The notes under the pieces are model-generated. The model saw only the letters and a program-made list of their open reading frames with translations, made no database searches and had not been told where the DNA came from. Shown piece by piece: positions 27,519-39,700 of a DNA stretch of 64,000 nucleotides (positions are counted from its first letter, which is position 1; every line of letters begins with the position of its first letter). Source of the DNA: Escarpia spicata (Eukaryota; Annelida; Polychaeta; Sabellida; Siboglinidae); the NCBI GenBank assembly GCA_963995525.1, contig OZ023216.1:53947611-54011610 (forward strand). The letters are read 5' to 3'. The translations under genes and the position numbers were made by a program.

Positions 27519-30500
27519 CGGCGTAGTTTTCATCTTGTCATTGATTATGTCAAGCGCTATGGTGTCAGTGTCCTCACCCTCGCTTCTTTACGATGGCTTC
27601 GCTCTATGTCTTCTCTAGCCAGTGGCGGTGTAGTTTTCATCTTGACATTGATTATGTCAAGTGCTATGGTGTCAGTGTCCTCACCCTCGCTTCTTTAAGA
27701 TGGCTTCGCTCTATGTCTTCTTTCGCTAGTGGCGGTGCAGTTTTCATCTTGTCATTGATTATGTCAAGCGCTATGGTGTCAGTGTCCTCACCCTCGCTCC
27801 TTTACGATGGCTTCGCTCTGTGTCTTCTCTCGCTAGTGGCGGCGTAGTTTTCATCTTGTCATTGATTATGTCAAGTGCTATGGTGTCAGTGTCCTCACCC
27901 TCGCTTTTTACGATGGCTTCGCTCTGAGTCTTCTCTCGCTAGTGGCGGCGTAGTTTTCATCTTGTCATTGATTATGTCAAGTGCTATGGTGTCAGTGTCC
28001 TCATCCTCGCTTCTTTACGATGGCTTCGCTGTATGTCTTATCTCGCTAGTGGCGGTGTAGTTTTCATCTTGTCATTCATTATGTCAAGCGCTATGGTGTC
28101 AGTGTCCTCACCCTCGCTTCTTTACGATGGCTTCGCTCTGTGTCTTCTCTCGCTAGTGGCGGTGTAGTTTTCATCTTGTCATTGATTATGTCAAGTGCTA
28201 TGGTGTCAGTGTCCTCACCCTCGCTTCTTTACGATGGTTTCGCTCTGTGTCTTCTCTCGCTAGTGGCGGCGTAGTTTTCATCTTGTCATTGATTATGTCA
28301 AGTGCTATGGTGTCAGTGTCCTCACCCTCGTTTCTTTACGATGGCTTCGCTCTGTGTCTTCTCTCGCTAGTGGCGGCGTAGTTTTCATCTTGTCATTGAT
28401 TATGTCAAGCGCCATGGTGTCAGTGTCTTCACCCTCGCTTCTTTACGATGGCTTCGCTTTGTGTCTTCTCTCGCTAGTGGCGGCGTAGTTTTCATCTTGT
28501 CTTTGATTATGTCAAGCGCTAGGGTGTCAGTGTCCTCACCCTCGCTTCTTTACGATGGCTTCGCTCTGTTTCTTCTCTCACTAGTGGCGGCGTAGTTTTC
28601 ATCTTGTCATTGATTATGTCAAGCGTTATGGTGTCAGTGTCCTCACCCTCGCTTCTTTACGATGGTTTCGCTCGGTGTCTTCTCTCGCTAGTGGCGGCGT
28701 AGTTTTCATCTTGTCATTGATTATGTCAAGTGCTATGGTGTCAGTGTCCTCACCCTCGCTTCTTTACGATGGTTTCGCTCTGTGTCTTCTCTCGCTAGTG
28801 GCGGCGTAGTTTTCATCTTGTCATTCATTATGTCAAGTGCTATGGTGTCAGTGTCCTCACCCTCGCTTCTTTACGATTGCCTCGCTCTATGTCTTCTCTC
28901 GCTAGTGGCGGTGTAGTTTTCATCTTGTCATTGATTATGTCAAGTGCTATGGTGTCAGTGTCCTCACCCTCGTTTCTTTACGATGGCCTCGCTCTATGTC
29001 TTCTCTCGCTAGTGGCGGCGTAGTTTTCATCTTGTCATTGATTATGTCAAGTGCTATGTTTTCAGTGTCCTCACCCTCGTTTCTTTACGATGGCTTCGCT
29101 CTATGTCTTCTCTCGCTAGTGGCGGTGTAGTTTTCATCTTGTCATTCATTATGTCAAGCGCTATGGTGTCAGTGTCCTCAACCTCGCTTCTTTACGATGG
29201 CTTCGCTCTATGTCTTCTCTCGCTAGTGGCGGTGTAGTTTTCGTCTTGTCATTGATTATGTCAAGCGCTATGTTGTCAGTGTCCTCACCCTCGCTTCTTT
29301 ACGATGGCTTCGCTCTGTGTCTTCTCTCGCTAGTGGCGTCGTAGTTTTCATCTTGTCATTGATTATGTCAAGCGCTATGGTGTCAGTGTCCTCACCCTCG
29401 CTTCTTTACGATGGCTTCGCTCTGTGTCTTCTCTCGCTAGTGGCGGTGTAGTTTTCGTCTTGTCATTGATTATGTCAAGCGCTATGGTGTCAGTGTCCTC
29501 ACCCTCGCTTCTTTACGATGGCTTCGCTCTATGTCTTCTATCGCTAATGGCGGCGTAGTTTTCATCTTGTCATTGATTATGTCAAGCGCTATGGTGTCAA
29601 TGTCCTCACCCTCGCTTCTTTACGATGGCTTCGCTCTATGACTTCTCTCGCTAGTGGCGGTGTAGTTTTCATCTTGTCATTGATTATGTCAAGCGCTATG
29701 GTGTCAGTGTCCTCACCCTCGCTTCTTTACGATGGCTTCGCTCTGTGTCTTCTCTCGCTAGTGGCGGCGTAGTTTTCAGCTTGTCATTTATTATGTCAAG
29801 CGCTATGGTGTCAGTGTCCTCACCCTCGCTTCTTTACGATGGCTTCGCTCTGTGTCTTCTCTCGCTAGTCGCGGCGTAGTTTTCATCTTGTCATTGATTA
29901 TGTCAAGCGCTATGGTGTCAGTGTCCTCACCTTCGCTTCTTTATGATGGCTTCGCTCTATGTCTTCCTCGCTAGTGGCGGCATAGTTTTCATCTTTTCAT
30001 TAATTATGTCAAGCGCTGTGGTGTCAGTGTCTTCACCCTCGCTTCTTTACGTTGGCTTCGCTCTGTGTCTTCTCTCGCTAGTGGCGGCGTAGTTTTCATC
30101 TTGTCATTGATTATGCCAAGCGCTATGGTGTCAGTGTCCTCACCCTCGCTTCTTTATGATGGCTTCGCTCTATGTCTTGTCTCGCTAGTGGCGGTGTAGT
30201 TTTCATCTTGTCATTGATTATGTCAAGCGCTATGGTGTCAGTGTCCTCACCCTCGTTTTTTACGATGGCTTCGCTCTGAGTCTTCTCTCGCTAGTGGCGG
30301 CGTAGTTTTCATCTTGTCATTGATTATGTCAAGTGCTATGATGTCAGTGTCCTCACCCTCGCTTCTTTACGATGTCTTCGCTGTATGTCTTATCTCGCTA
30401 GTGGCGGTGTAATTTTCATCTTGTCATTCATTGTGTCAAGCGCTATGGTGTCAGTGTCCTCACCCTCGCTTCTTTACGATGGCTTCGCTCTGTGTCTTCT

Positions 30501-31549
30501 CTCGCTAGTGGCGGTGTAGTTTTCACCTTGTCATTGATTATGTCAAGTGCTATGGTGTCAGTGTCCTCACCCTCGCTTCTTTACGATGGTTTCGCTCTGT
30601 GTCTTCTCTCCCTAGTGGCGGCGTAGTTTTCATCTTGTCATTGATTATGTCAAGTGCTATGGTGTCAGTGTCTTCACCCTCGCTTCTTTACGATGGCTTC
30701 GCTTTGTGTCTTCTCTCGCTAGTGGCGGCGTAGTTTTCATCTTGTCTTTGATTATGTCAAGCGCCGTGGTGTCAGTGTCCTCACCCTCGCTTCTTTACGA
30801 TGGCTTCGCTCTGTGTCTTCTCTCACTAGTGGCGGCGTAGTTTTCATCTTGTCATTGATTATGTCAAGCGTTATGGTGTCAGTGTCCTCACCCTCGCTTC
30901 TTTACCATGGTTTCGCTCGGTGTCTTCTCTCGCTAGTGGCGGCGTAGTTTTCATCTTGTCATTGATTATGTCAAGTGCTATGGTGTCAGTGTCCTCACCC
31001 TCGCTTCTTTACGATGGCCTCGCTCTGTGTCTTCTCTCACTAGTGGCGGCGTAGTTTTCATCTTGTCATTGATTATGTCAAGTGCTATGGTGTCAGTGTC
31101 CTCACCCTCGCTTCTTTACGATGGCCTCGCTCTATGTCTTCTCTCGCTAGTGGCGGCGTAGTTTTCATCTTGTCATTGATTATGTCAAGTGCTATGGTGT
31201 CAGTGTCCTCACCCTCGTTTCTTTACGATGGCTTCGCTCTATGTCTTCTCTCGCTAGTGGCGGTGTAGTTTTCATCTTGTCATTGATTATGTCAAGCGTT
31301 ATGGTGTCAGTGTCCTCACCCTCGCTTCTTTACGATGGTTTCGCTCTGTGTCTTCTCTCGCTAGTGGCGGTGTAGTTTTCATCTTGTCATTGATTATGTC
31401 AAGCGCTATGGTGTCAGTGTCCTCACCCTCGCTTCTTTACGATGGTTTCGCTCGGTGTCTTCTCTCGCTAGTGGCGGCGTAGTTTTCATCTTGTCATTGA
31501 TTATGTCAAGTGCTATGGTGTCACTGTCCTCACCCTCGCTTCTTTACGA
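26310..31549. repeat. 5,240-bp (49-monomer) tandem duplication, copy 1
   Basis: Rare variants recur at exactly +5,240 bp, which is 49 x 107 minus 3. They include CTTCCTCGCTAG (1-bp deletion near 29,960), TTTACGTTGGC near 30,048, ATTATGCCAAG near 30,110, and the TCGTTTTTTACG 2-bp deletion near 30,250. The unit runs from GGCTTCGGTTTG (near 26,310) to the next occurrence of that variant at about 31,550. It overlaps copy 2 of the 1,819-bp pair, so it arose after that pair. Confidence 0.85.
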
Positions 31550-34500
31550 TGGCTTCGGTTTGTGTCTTCTCTCGCTAGTGGCGGCGTAATTTTCATCTTG
31601 TCATTGATTATGTCAAGTGCTATGGTGTCAGTGTCCTCACCCTCGCTTCTTTACGATGGCTTCGCTCTGTGTTTTCTCTCGCTAGTGGCGGCGTAGTTTT
31701 CGTCTTGTCATTGATTATGTCAAGTGCTATGGTGTCAGTGTCCCCACCCTCGCTTCTTTACGATGGCTTCGCTCTGTGTTTTCTCTCGCTAGTGGCGGCG
31801 TAGTTTTCTTCTTGTCATTGATTATGACAAGTGCTATGGTGTCAGTGTCCTCACCCTCGCTTCTTTACGATGGCTTCGCTCTATGTCTTCTCTCGCTAGT
31901 GGCGGCGTAGTTTTCATCTTGTCATTGATTATGTCAAGCGCCATGGTGTCAGTGTCTTCACCCTCGCTTCTTTACGATGGCTTCGCTTTGTGTCTTCTCT
32001 CGCTAGTGGCGGCGTAGTTTTCATCTTGTCTTTGATTATGTCAAGCGCTAGGGTGTCAGTGTCCTCACCCTCGCTTCTTTACGATGGCTTCGCTCTGTGT
32101 CTTCTCTCACTAGTGGCGGCGTAGTTTTCATCTTGTCATTGATTATGTCAAGCGTTATGGTGTCAGTGTCCTCACCCTCGCTTCTTTACGATGGTTTCGC
32201 TCGGTGTCTTCTCTCGCTAGTGGCGGCGTAGTTTTCATCTTGTCATTGATTATGTCAAGTGCTATGGTGTCAGTGTCCTCACCCTCGCTTCTTTACGATG
32301 GTTTCGCTCTGTGTCTTCTCTCGCTAGTGGCGGCGTAGTTTTCATCTTGTCATTCATTATGTCAAGTGCTATGGTGTCAGTGTCCTCACCCTCTCTTCTT
32401 TACGATTGCCTCGCTCTATGTCTTCTCTCGCTAGTGGCGGTGTAGTTTTCATCTTGTCATTGATTATGTCAAGTGCTATGGTGTCAGTGTCCTCACCCTC
32501 GTTTCTTTACGATGGCCTCGCTCTATGTCTTCTCTCGCTAGTGGCGGCGTAGTTTTCATCTTGTCATTGATTATGTCAAGTGCTATGGTTTCAGTGTCCT
32601 CACCCTCGTTTCTTTACGATGGCTTCGCTCTATGTCTTCTCTCGCTAGTGGCGGTGTAGTTTTCATCTTGTCATTCATTATGTCAAGCGCTATGGTGTCA
32701 GTGTCCTCAACCTCGCTTCTTTACGATGGCTTCGCTCTGTGTCTTCTCTCGCTAGTGGCGGCGTAGTTTTCATCTTGTCATTGATTATGTCAAGCGCTAT
32801 GGTGTCAGTGTCCTCACCCTCGCTTCTTTACGATGGCTTCGCTCTATGTCTTCTCTAGCCAGTGGCGGTGTAGTTTTCATCTTGACATTGATTATGTCAA
32901 GTGCTATGGTGTCAGTGTCCTCACCCTCGCTTCTTTAAGATGGCTTCGCTCTATGTCTTCTTTCGCTAGTGGCGGTGTAGTTTTCATCTTGTCATTGATT
33001 ATGTCAAGCGCTATGGTGTCAGTGTCCTCACCCTCGCTCCTTTACGATGGCTTCGCTCTGTGTCTTCTCTCGCTAGTGGCGGCGTAGTTTTCATCTTGTC
33101 ATTGATTATGTCAAGTGCTATGGTGTCAGTGTCCTCACCCTCGCTTTTTACGATGGCTTCGCTCTGAGTCTTCTCTCGCTAGTGGCGGCGTAGTTTTCAT
33201 CTTGTCATTGATTATGTCAAGTGCTATGGTGTCAGTGTCCTCATCCTCGCTTCTTTACGATGGCTTCGCTGTATGTCTTATCTCGCTAGTGGCGGTGTAG
33301 TTTTCATCTTGTCATTCATTATGTCAAGCGCTATGGTGTCAGTGTCCTCACCCTCGCTTCTTTACGATGGCTTCGCTCTGTGTCTTCTCTCGCTAGTGGC
33401 GGTGTAGTTTTCATCTTGTCATTGATTATGTCAAGTGCTATGGTGTCAGTGTCCTCACCCTCGCTTCTTTACGATGGTTTCGCTCTGTGTCTTCTCTCGC
33501 TAGTGGCGGCGTAGTTTTCATCTTGTCATTGATTATGTCAAGTGCTATGGTGTCAGTGTCCTCACCCTCGTTTCTTTACGATGGCTTCGCTCTGTGTCTT
33601 CTCTCGCTAGTGGCGGCGTAGTTTTCATCTTGTCATTGATTATGTCAAGCGCCATGGTGTCAGTGTCTTCACCCTCGCTTCTTTACGATGGCTTCGCTTT
33701 GTGTCTTCTCTCGCTAGTGGCGGCGTAGTTTTCATCTTGTCTTTGATTATGTCAAGCGCTAGGGTGTCAGTGTCCTCACCCTCGCTTCTTTACGATGGCT
33801 TCGCTCTGTTTCTTCTCTCACTAGTGGCGGCGTAGTTTTCATCTTGTCATTGATTATGTCAAGCGTTATGGTGTCAGTGTCCTCACCCTCGCTTCTTTAC
33901 GATGGTTTCGCTCGGTGTCTTCTCTCGCTAGTGGCGGCGTAGTTTTCATCTTGTCATTGATTATGTCAAGTGCTATGGTGTCAGTGTCCTCACCCTCGCT
34001 TCTTTACGATGGTTTCGCTCTGTGTCTTCTCTCGCTAGTGGCGGCGTAGTTTTCATCTTGTCATTCATTATGTCAAGTGCTATGGTGTCAGTGTCCTCAC
34101 CCTCGCTTCTTTACGATTGCCTCGCTCTATGTCTTCTCTCGCTAGTGGCGGTGTAGTTTTCATCTTGTCATTGATTATGTCAAGTGCTATGGTGTCAGTG
34201 TCCTCACCCTCGTTTCTTTACGATGGCCTCGCTCTATGTCTTCTCTCGCTAGTGGCGGCGTAGTTTTCATCTTGTCATTGATTATGTCAAGTGCTATGGT
34301 TTCAGTGTCCTCACCCTCGTTTCTTTACGATGGCTTCGCTCTATGTCTTCTCTCGCTAGTGGCGGTGTAGTTTTCATCTTGTCATTCATTATGTCAAGCG
34401 CTATGGTGTCAGTGTCCTCAACCTCGCTTCTTTACGATGGCTTCGCTCTATGTCTTCTCTCGCTAGTGGCGGTGTAGTTTTCGTCTTGTCATTGATTATG

Positions 34501-36790
34501 TCAAGCGCTATGTTGTCAGTGTCCTCACCCTCGCTTCTTTACGATGGCTTCGCTCTGTGTCTTCTCTCGCTAGTGGCGTCGTAGTTTTCATCTTGTCATT
34601 GATTATGTCAAGCGCTATGGTGTCAGTGTCCTCACCCTCGCTTCTTTACGATGGCTTCGCTCTGTGTCTTCTCTCGCTAGTGGCGGTGTAGTTTTCGTCT
34701 TGTCATTGATTATGTCAAGCGCTATGGTGTCAGTGTCCTCACCCTCGCTTCTTTACGATGGCTTCGCTCTATGTCTTCTATCGCTAATGGCGGCGTAGTT
34801 TTCATCTTGTCATTGATTATGTCAAGCGCTATGGTGTCAATGTCCTCACCCTCGCTTCTTTACGATGGCTTCGCTCTATGACTTCTCTCGCTAGTGGCGG
34901 TGTAGTTTTCATCTTGTCATTGATTATGTCAAGCGCTATGGTGTCAGTGTCCTCACCCTCGCTTCTTTACGATGGCTTCGCTCTGTGTCTTCTCTCGCTA
35001 GTGGCGGCGTAGTTTTCAGCTTGTCATTTATTATGTCAAGCGCTATGGTGTCAGTGTCCTCACCCTCGCTTCTTTACGATGGCTTCGCTCTGTGTCTTCT
35101 CTCGCTAGTCGCGGCGTAGTTTTCATCTTGTCATTGATTATGTCAAGCGCTATGGTGTCAGTGTCCTCACCTTCGCTTCTTTATGATGGCTTCGCTCTAT
35201 GTCTTCCTCGCTAGTGGCGGCGTAGTTTTCATCTTTTCATTAATTATGTCAAGCGCTGTGGTGTCAGTGTCTTCACCCTCGCTTCTTTACGTTGGCTTCG
35301 CTCTGTGTCTTCTCTCGCTAGTGGCGGCGTAGTTTTCATCTTGTCATTGATTATGCCAAGCGCTATGGTGTCAGTGTCCTCACCCTCGCTTCTTTATGAT
35401 GGCTTCGCTCTATGTCTTGTCTCGCTAGTGGCGGTGTAGTTTTCATCTTGTCATTGATTATGTCAAGCGCTATGGTGTCAGTGTCCTCACCCTCGTTTTT
35501 TACGATGGCTTCGCTCTGAGTCTTCTCTCGCTAGTGGCGGCGTAGTTTTCATCTTGTCATTGATTATGTCAAGTGCTATGATGTCAGTGTCCTCACCCTC
35601 GCTTCTTTACGATGTCTTCGCTGTATGTCTTATCTCGCTAGTGGCGGTGTAATTTTCATCTTGTCATTCATTGTGTCAAGCGCTATGGTGTCAGTGTCCT
35701 CACCCTCGCTTCTTTACGATGGCTTCGCTCTGTGTCTTCTCTCGCTAGTGGCGGTGTAGTTTTCATCTTGTCATTGATTATGTCAAGTGCTATGGTGTCA
35801 GTGTCCTCACCCTCGCTTCTTTACGATGGTTTCGCTCTGTGTCTTCTCTCCCTAGTGGCGGCGTAGTTTTCATCTTGTCATTGATTATGTCAAGTGCTAT
35901 GGTGTCAGTGTCTTCACCCTCGCTTCTTTACGATGGCTTCGGTTTGTGTCTTCTCTCGCTAGTGGCGGCGTAGTTTTCATCTTGTCTTTGATTATGTCAA
36001 GCGCCGTGGTGTCAGTGTCCTCACCCTCGCTTCTTTACGATGGCTTCGCTCTGTGTCTTCTCTCACTAGTGGCGGCGTAGTTTTCATCTTGTCATTGATT
36101 ATGTCAAGCGTTATGGTGTCAGTGTCCTCACCCTCGCTTCTTTACCATGGTTTCGCTCGGTGTCTTCTCTCGCTAGTGGCGGCGTAGTTTTCATCTTGTC
36201 ATTGATTATGTCAAGTGCTATGGTGTCAGTGTCCTCACCCTCGCTTCTTTACGATGGCCTCGCTCTGTGTCTTCTCTCACTAGTGGCGGCGTAGTTTTCA
36301 TCTTGTCATTGATTATGTCAAGTGCTATGGTGTCAGTGTCCTCACCCTCGCTTCTTTACGATGGCCTCGCTCTATGTCTTCTCTCGCTAGTGGCGGCGTA
36401 GTTTTCATCTTGTCATTGATTATGTCAAGTGCTATGGTGTCAGTGTCCTCACCCTCGTTTCTTTACGATGGCTTCGCTCTATGTCTTCTCTCGCTAGTGG
36501 CGGTGTAGTTTTCATCTTGTCATTGATTATGTCAAGCGTTATGGTGTCAGTGTCCTCACCCTCGCTTCTTTACGATGGTTTCGCTCTGTGTCTTCTCTCG
36601 CTAGTGGCGGTGTAGTTTTCATCTTGTCATTGATTATGTCAAGCGCTATGGTGTCAGTGTCCTCACCCTCGCTTCTTTACGATGGTTTCGCTCGGTGTCT
36701 TCTCTCGCTAGTGGCGGCGTAGTTTTCATCTTGTCATTGATTATGTCAAGTGCTATGGTGTCACTGTCCTCACCCTCGCTTCTTTACGAT
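31550..36790. repeat. 5,240-bp tandem duplication, copy 2
   Basis: Second copy of 26,310-31,549. Only a handful of differences are visible by eye, for example near 29,981 against 35,221, 30,523 against 35,763, and 35,940. This indicates very recent duplication. Parts of the unit also recur near 43,700-44,870 (CTATGTTGTC near 43,920, CTTCCTCGCTAG near 44,615) and at 11,300-13,400. Confidence 0.85.
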
Positions 36791-39700
36791 GGCCTCGCTC
36801 TGTGTCTTCTCTCACTAGTGGCGGCGTAGTTTTCATCTTGTCATTGATTATGTCAAGTGATATGGTGTCAGTGTCCTCACCCTCGCTTCTTTGCGATGGC
36901 TTCGCTCTATGTCTTCTCTCGCTAGTGGCGGCGTAGTTTTCATCTTGTCATTGATTATGTCAAGCGCTATGGTGTCAATGTCCTCACCCTCCCTTCTTTA
37001 CGAAGGCCTCGCTCTGTGTCTTCTCTCGCTAGTGGCGGCGTAGTTTTCATCTTGTCATTGATTATGTCAAGCGCTATGGTGTCAGTGTCCTCACCCTCGC
37101 TTCTTTACGATGGCTTCGCTCTATGTCTTCTCTAGCCAGTGGCGGTGTAGTTTTCATCTTGACGTTGATTATGTCAAGTGCTATGGTGTCAGTGTCCTCA
37201 CCCTCGCTTCTTTAAGATGGCTTCGCTCTATGTCTTCTTTCGCTAGTGGCGGTGTAGTTTTCATCTTGTCATTGATTATGTCAAGCGCTATGGTGTCAGT
37301 GTCCTCACCCTCGCTCCTTTACGATGGCTTCGCTCTGTGTCTTCTCTCGCTAGTGGCGGCGTAGTTTTCATCTTGTCATTGATTATGTCAAGTGCTATGG
37401 TGTCAGTGTCCTCACCCTCACTTTTTACGATGGCTTCGCTCTGAGTCTTCTCTCGCTAGTGGCGGCGTAGTTTTCATCTTGTCATTGATTATGTCAAGTG
37501 CTATGGTGTCAGTGTCCTCATCCTCGCTTCTTTACGATGGCTTCGCTGTATGTCTTATCTCGCTAGTGGCGGTGTAGTTTTCATCTTGTCATTCATTATG
37601 TCAAGCGCTATGGTGTCAGTGTCCTCACCCTCGCTTCTTTACGATGGCTTCGCTCTGTGTCTTCTCTCGCTAGTGGCGGTGTAGTTTTCATCTTGTCATT
37701 GATTATGTCAAGTGCTATGGTGTCAGTGTCCTCACCCTCGCTTCTTTACGATGGTTTCGCTCTGTGTCTTCTCTCCCTAGTGGCGGCGTAGTTTTCATCT
37801 TGTCATTGATTATGTCAAGTGCTATGGTGTCAGTGTCCTCACCCTCGCTTCTTTACGATGGTTTCGCTCTGTGTCTTCTCTGGCTAGTGGCGGCGTAGTT
37901 TTCATCTTGTCATTGATTATGTCAAGTGCTATGGTGTCAGTGTCCTCACCCTCGTTTCTTTACGATGGCTTCGCTCTGTGTCTTCTCTCGCTAGTGGCGG
38001 CGTAGTTTTCATCTTGTCATTGATTATATCAAGCGCCATGGTGTCAGTGTCTTCACCCTCGCTTCTTTACGATGGCTTCGCTTTGTGTCTTCTCTCGCTA
38101 GTGGCGGCGTAGTTTTCATCTTGTCTTTGATTATGTCAAGCGCTAGGGTGTCAGTGTCCTCACCCTCGCTTCTTTACGATGGCTTCGCTCTGTGTCTTCT
38201 CTCACTAGTGGCGGCGTAGTTTTCATCTTGTCATTGATTATGTCAAGCGTTATGGTGTCAGTGTCCTCACCCTCGCTTCTTTACGATGGTTTCTCTCGGT
38301 GTCTTCTCTCGCTAGTGGCGGCGTAGTTTTCATCTTGTCATTGATTATGTCAAGTGCTATGGTGTCAGTGTCCTCACCCTCGCTTCTTTACGATGGTTTC
38401 GCTCTGTGTCTTCTCTCGCTAGTGGCGGCGTAGTTTTCATCTTGTCATTCATTATGTCAAGTGCTATGGTGTCAGTGTCCTCACCCTCGCTTCTTTACGA
38501 TTGCCTCGCTCTATGTCTTCTCTCGCTAGTGGCGGTGTAGTTTTCATCTTGTCATTGATTATGTCAAGTGCTATGGTGTCAGTGTCCTCACCCTCGTTTC
38601 TTTACGATGGCCTCGCTCTATGTCTTCTCTCGCTAGTGGCGGCGTAGTTTTCATCTTGTCATTGATTATGTCAAGTGCTATGGTTTCAGTGTCCTCACCC
38701 TCGTTTCTTTACGATGGCTTCGCTCTATGTCTTCTCTCGCTAGTGGCGGTGTAGTTTTCATCTTGTCATTCATTATGTCAAGCGCTATGGTGTCAGTGTC
38801 CTCAACCTCGCTTCTTTACGATGGCTTCGCTCTGTGTCTTCTCTCGCTAGTGGCGGCGTAGTTTTCATCTTGTCATTGATTATGTCAAGCGCTATGGTGT
38901 CAGTGTCCTCACCCTCGCTTCTTTACGATGGCTTCGCTCTATGTCTTCTCTAGCCAGTGGCGGTGTAGTTTTCATCTTGACATTGATTATGTCAAGTGCT
39001 ATGGTGTCAGTGTCCTCACCCTCGCTTCTTTAAGATGGCTTCGCTCTATGTCTTCTTTCGCTAGTGGCGGTGTAGTTTTCATCTTGTCATTGATTATGTC
39101 AAGCGCTATGGTGTCAGTGTCCTCACCCTCGCTCCTTTACGATGGCTTCGCTCTGTGTCTTCTCTCGCTAGTGGCGGCGTAGTTTTCATCTTGTCATTGA
39201 TTATGTCAAGTGCTATGGTGTCAGTGTCCTCACCCTCGCTTTTTACGATGGCTTCGCTCTGAGTCTTCTCTCGCTAGTGGCGGCGTAGTTTTCATCTTGT
39301 CATTGATTATGTCAAGTGCTATGGTGTCAGTGTCCTCATCCTCGCTTCTTTACGATGGCTTCGCTGCATGTCTTATCTCGCTAGTGGCGGTGTAGTTTTC
39401 ATCATGTCATTCATTATGTCAAGCGCTATGGTGTCAGTGTCCTCACCCTCGCTTCTTTACGATGGCTTCGCTCTGTGTCTTCTCTCGCTAGTGGCGGTGT
39501 AGTTTTCATCTTGTCATTGATTATGTCAAGTGCTATGGTGTCAGTGTCCTCACCCTCGCTTCTTTACGATGGTTTCGCTCTGTGTCTTCTCTCGCTAGTG
39601 GCGGCGTAGTTTTCATCTTGTCATTGATTATGTCAAGTGCTATGGTGTCAGTGTCCTCACCCTCGTTTCTTTACGATGGCTTCGCTCTGTGTCTTCTCTC

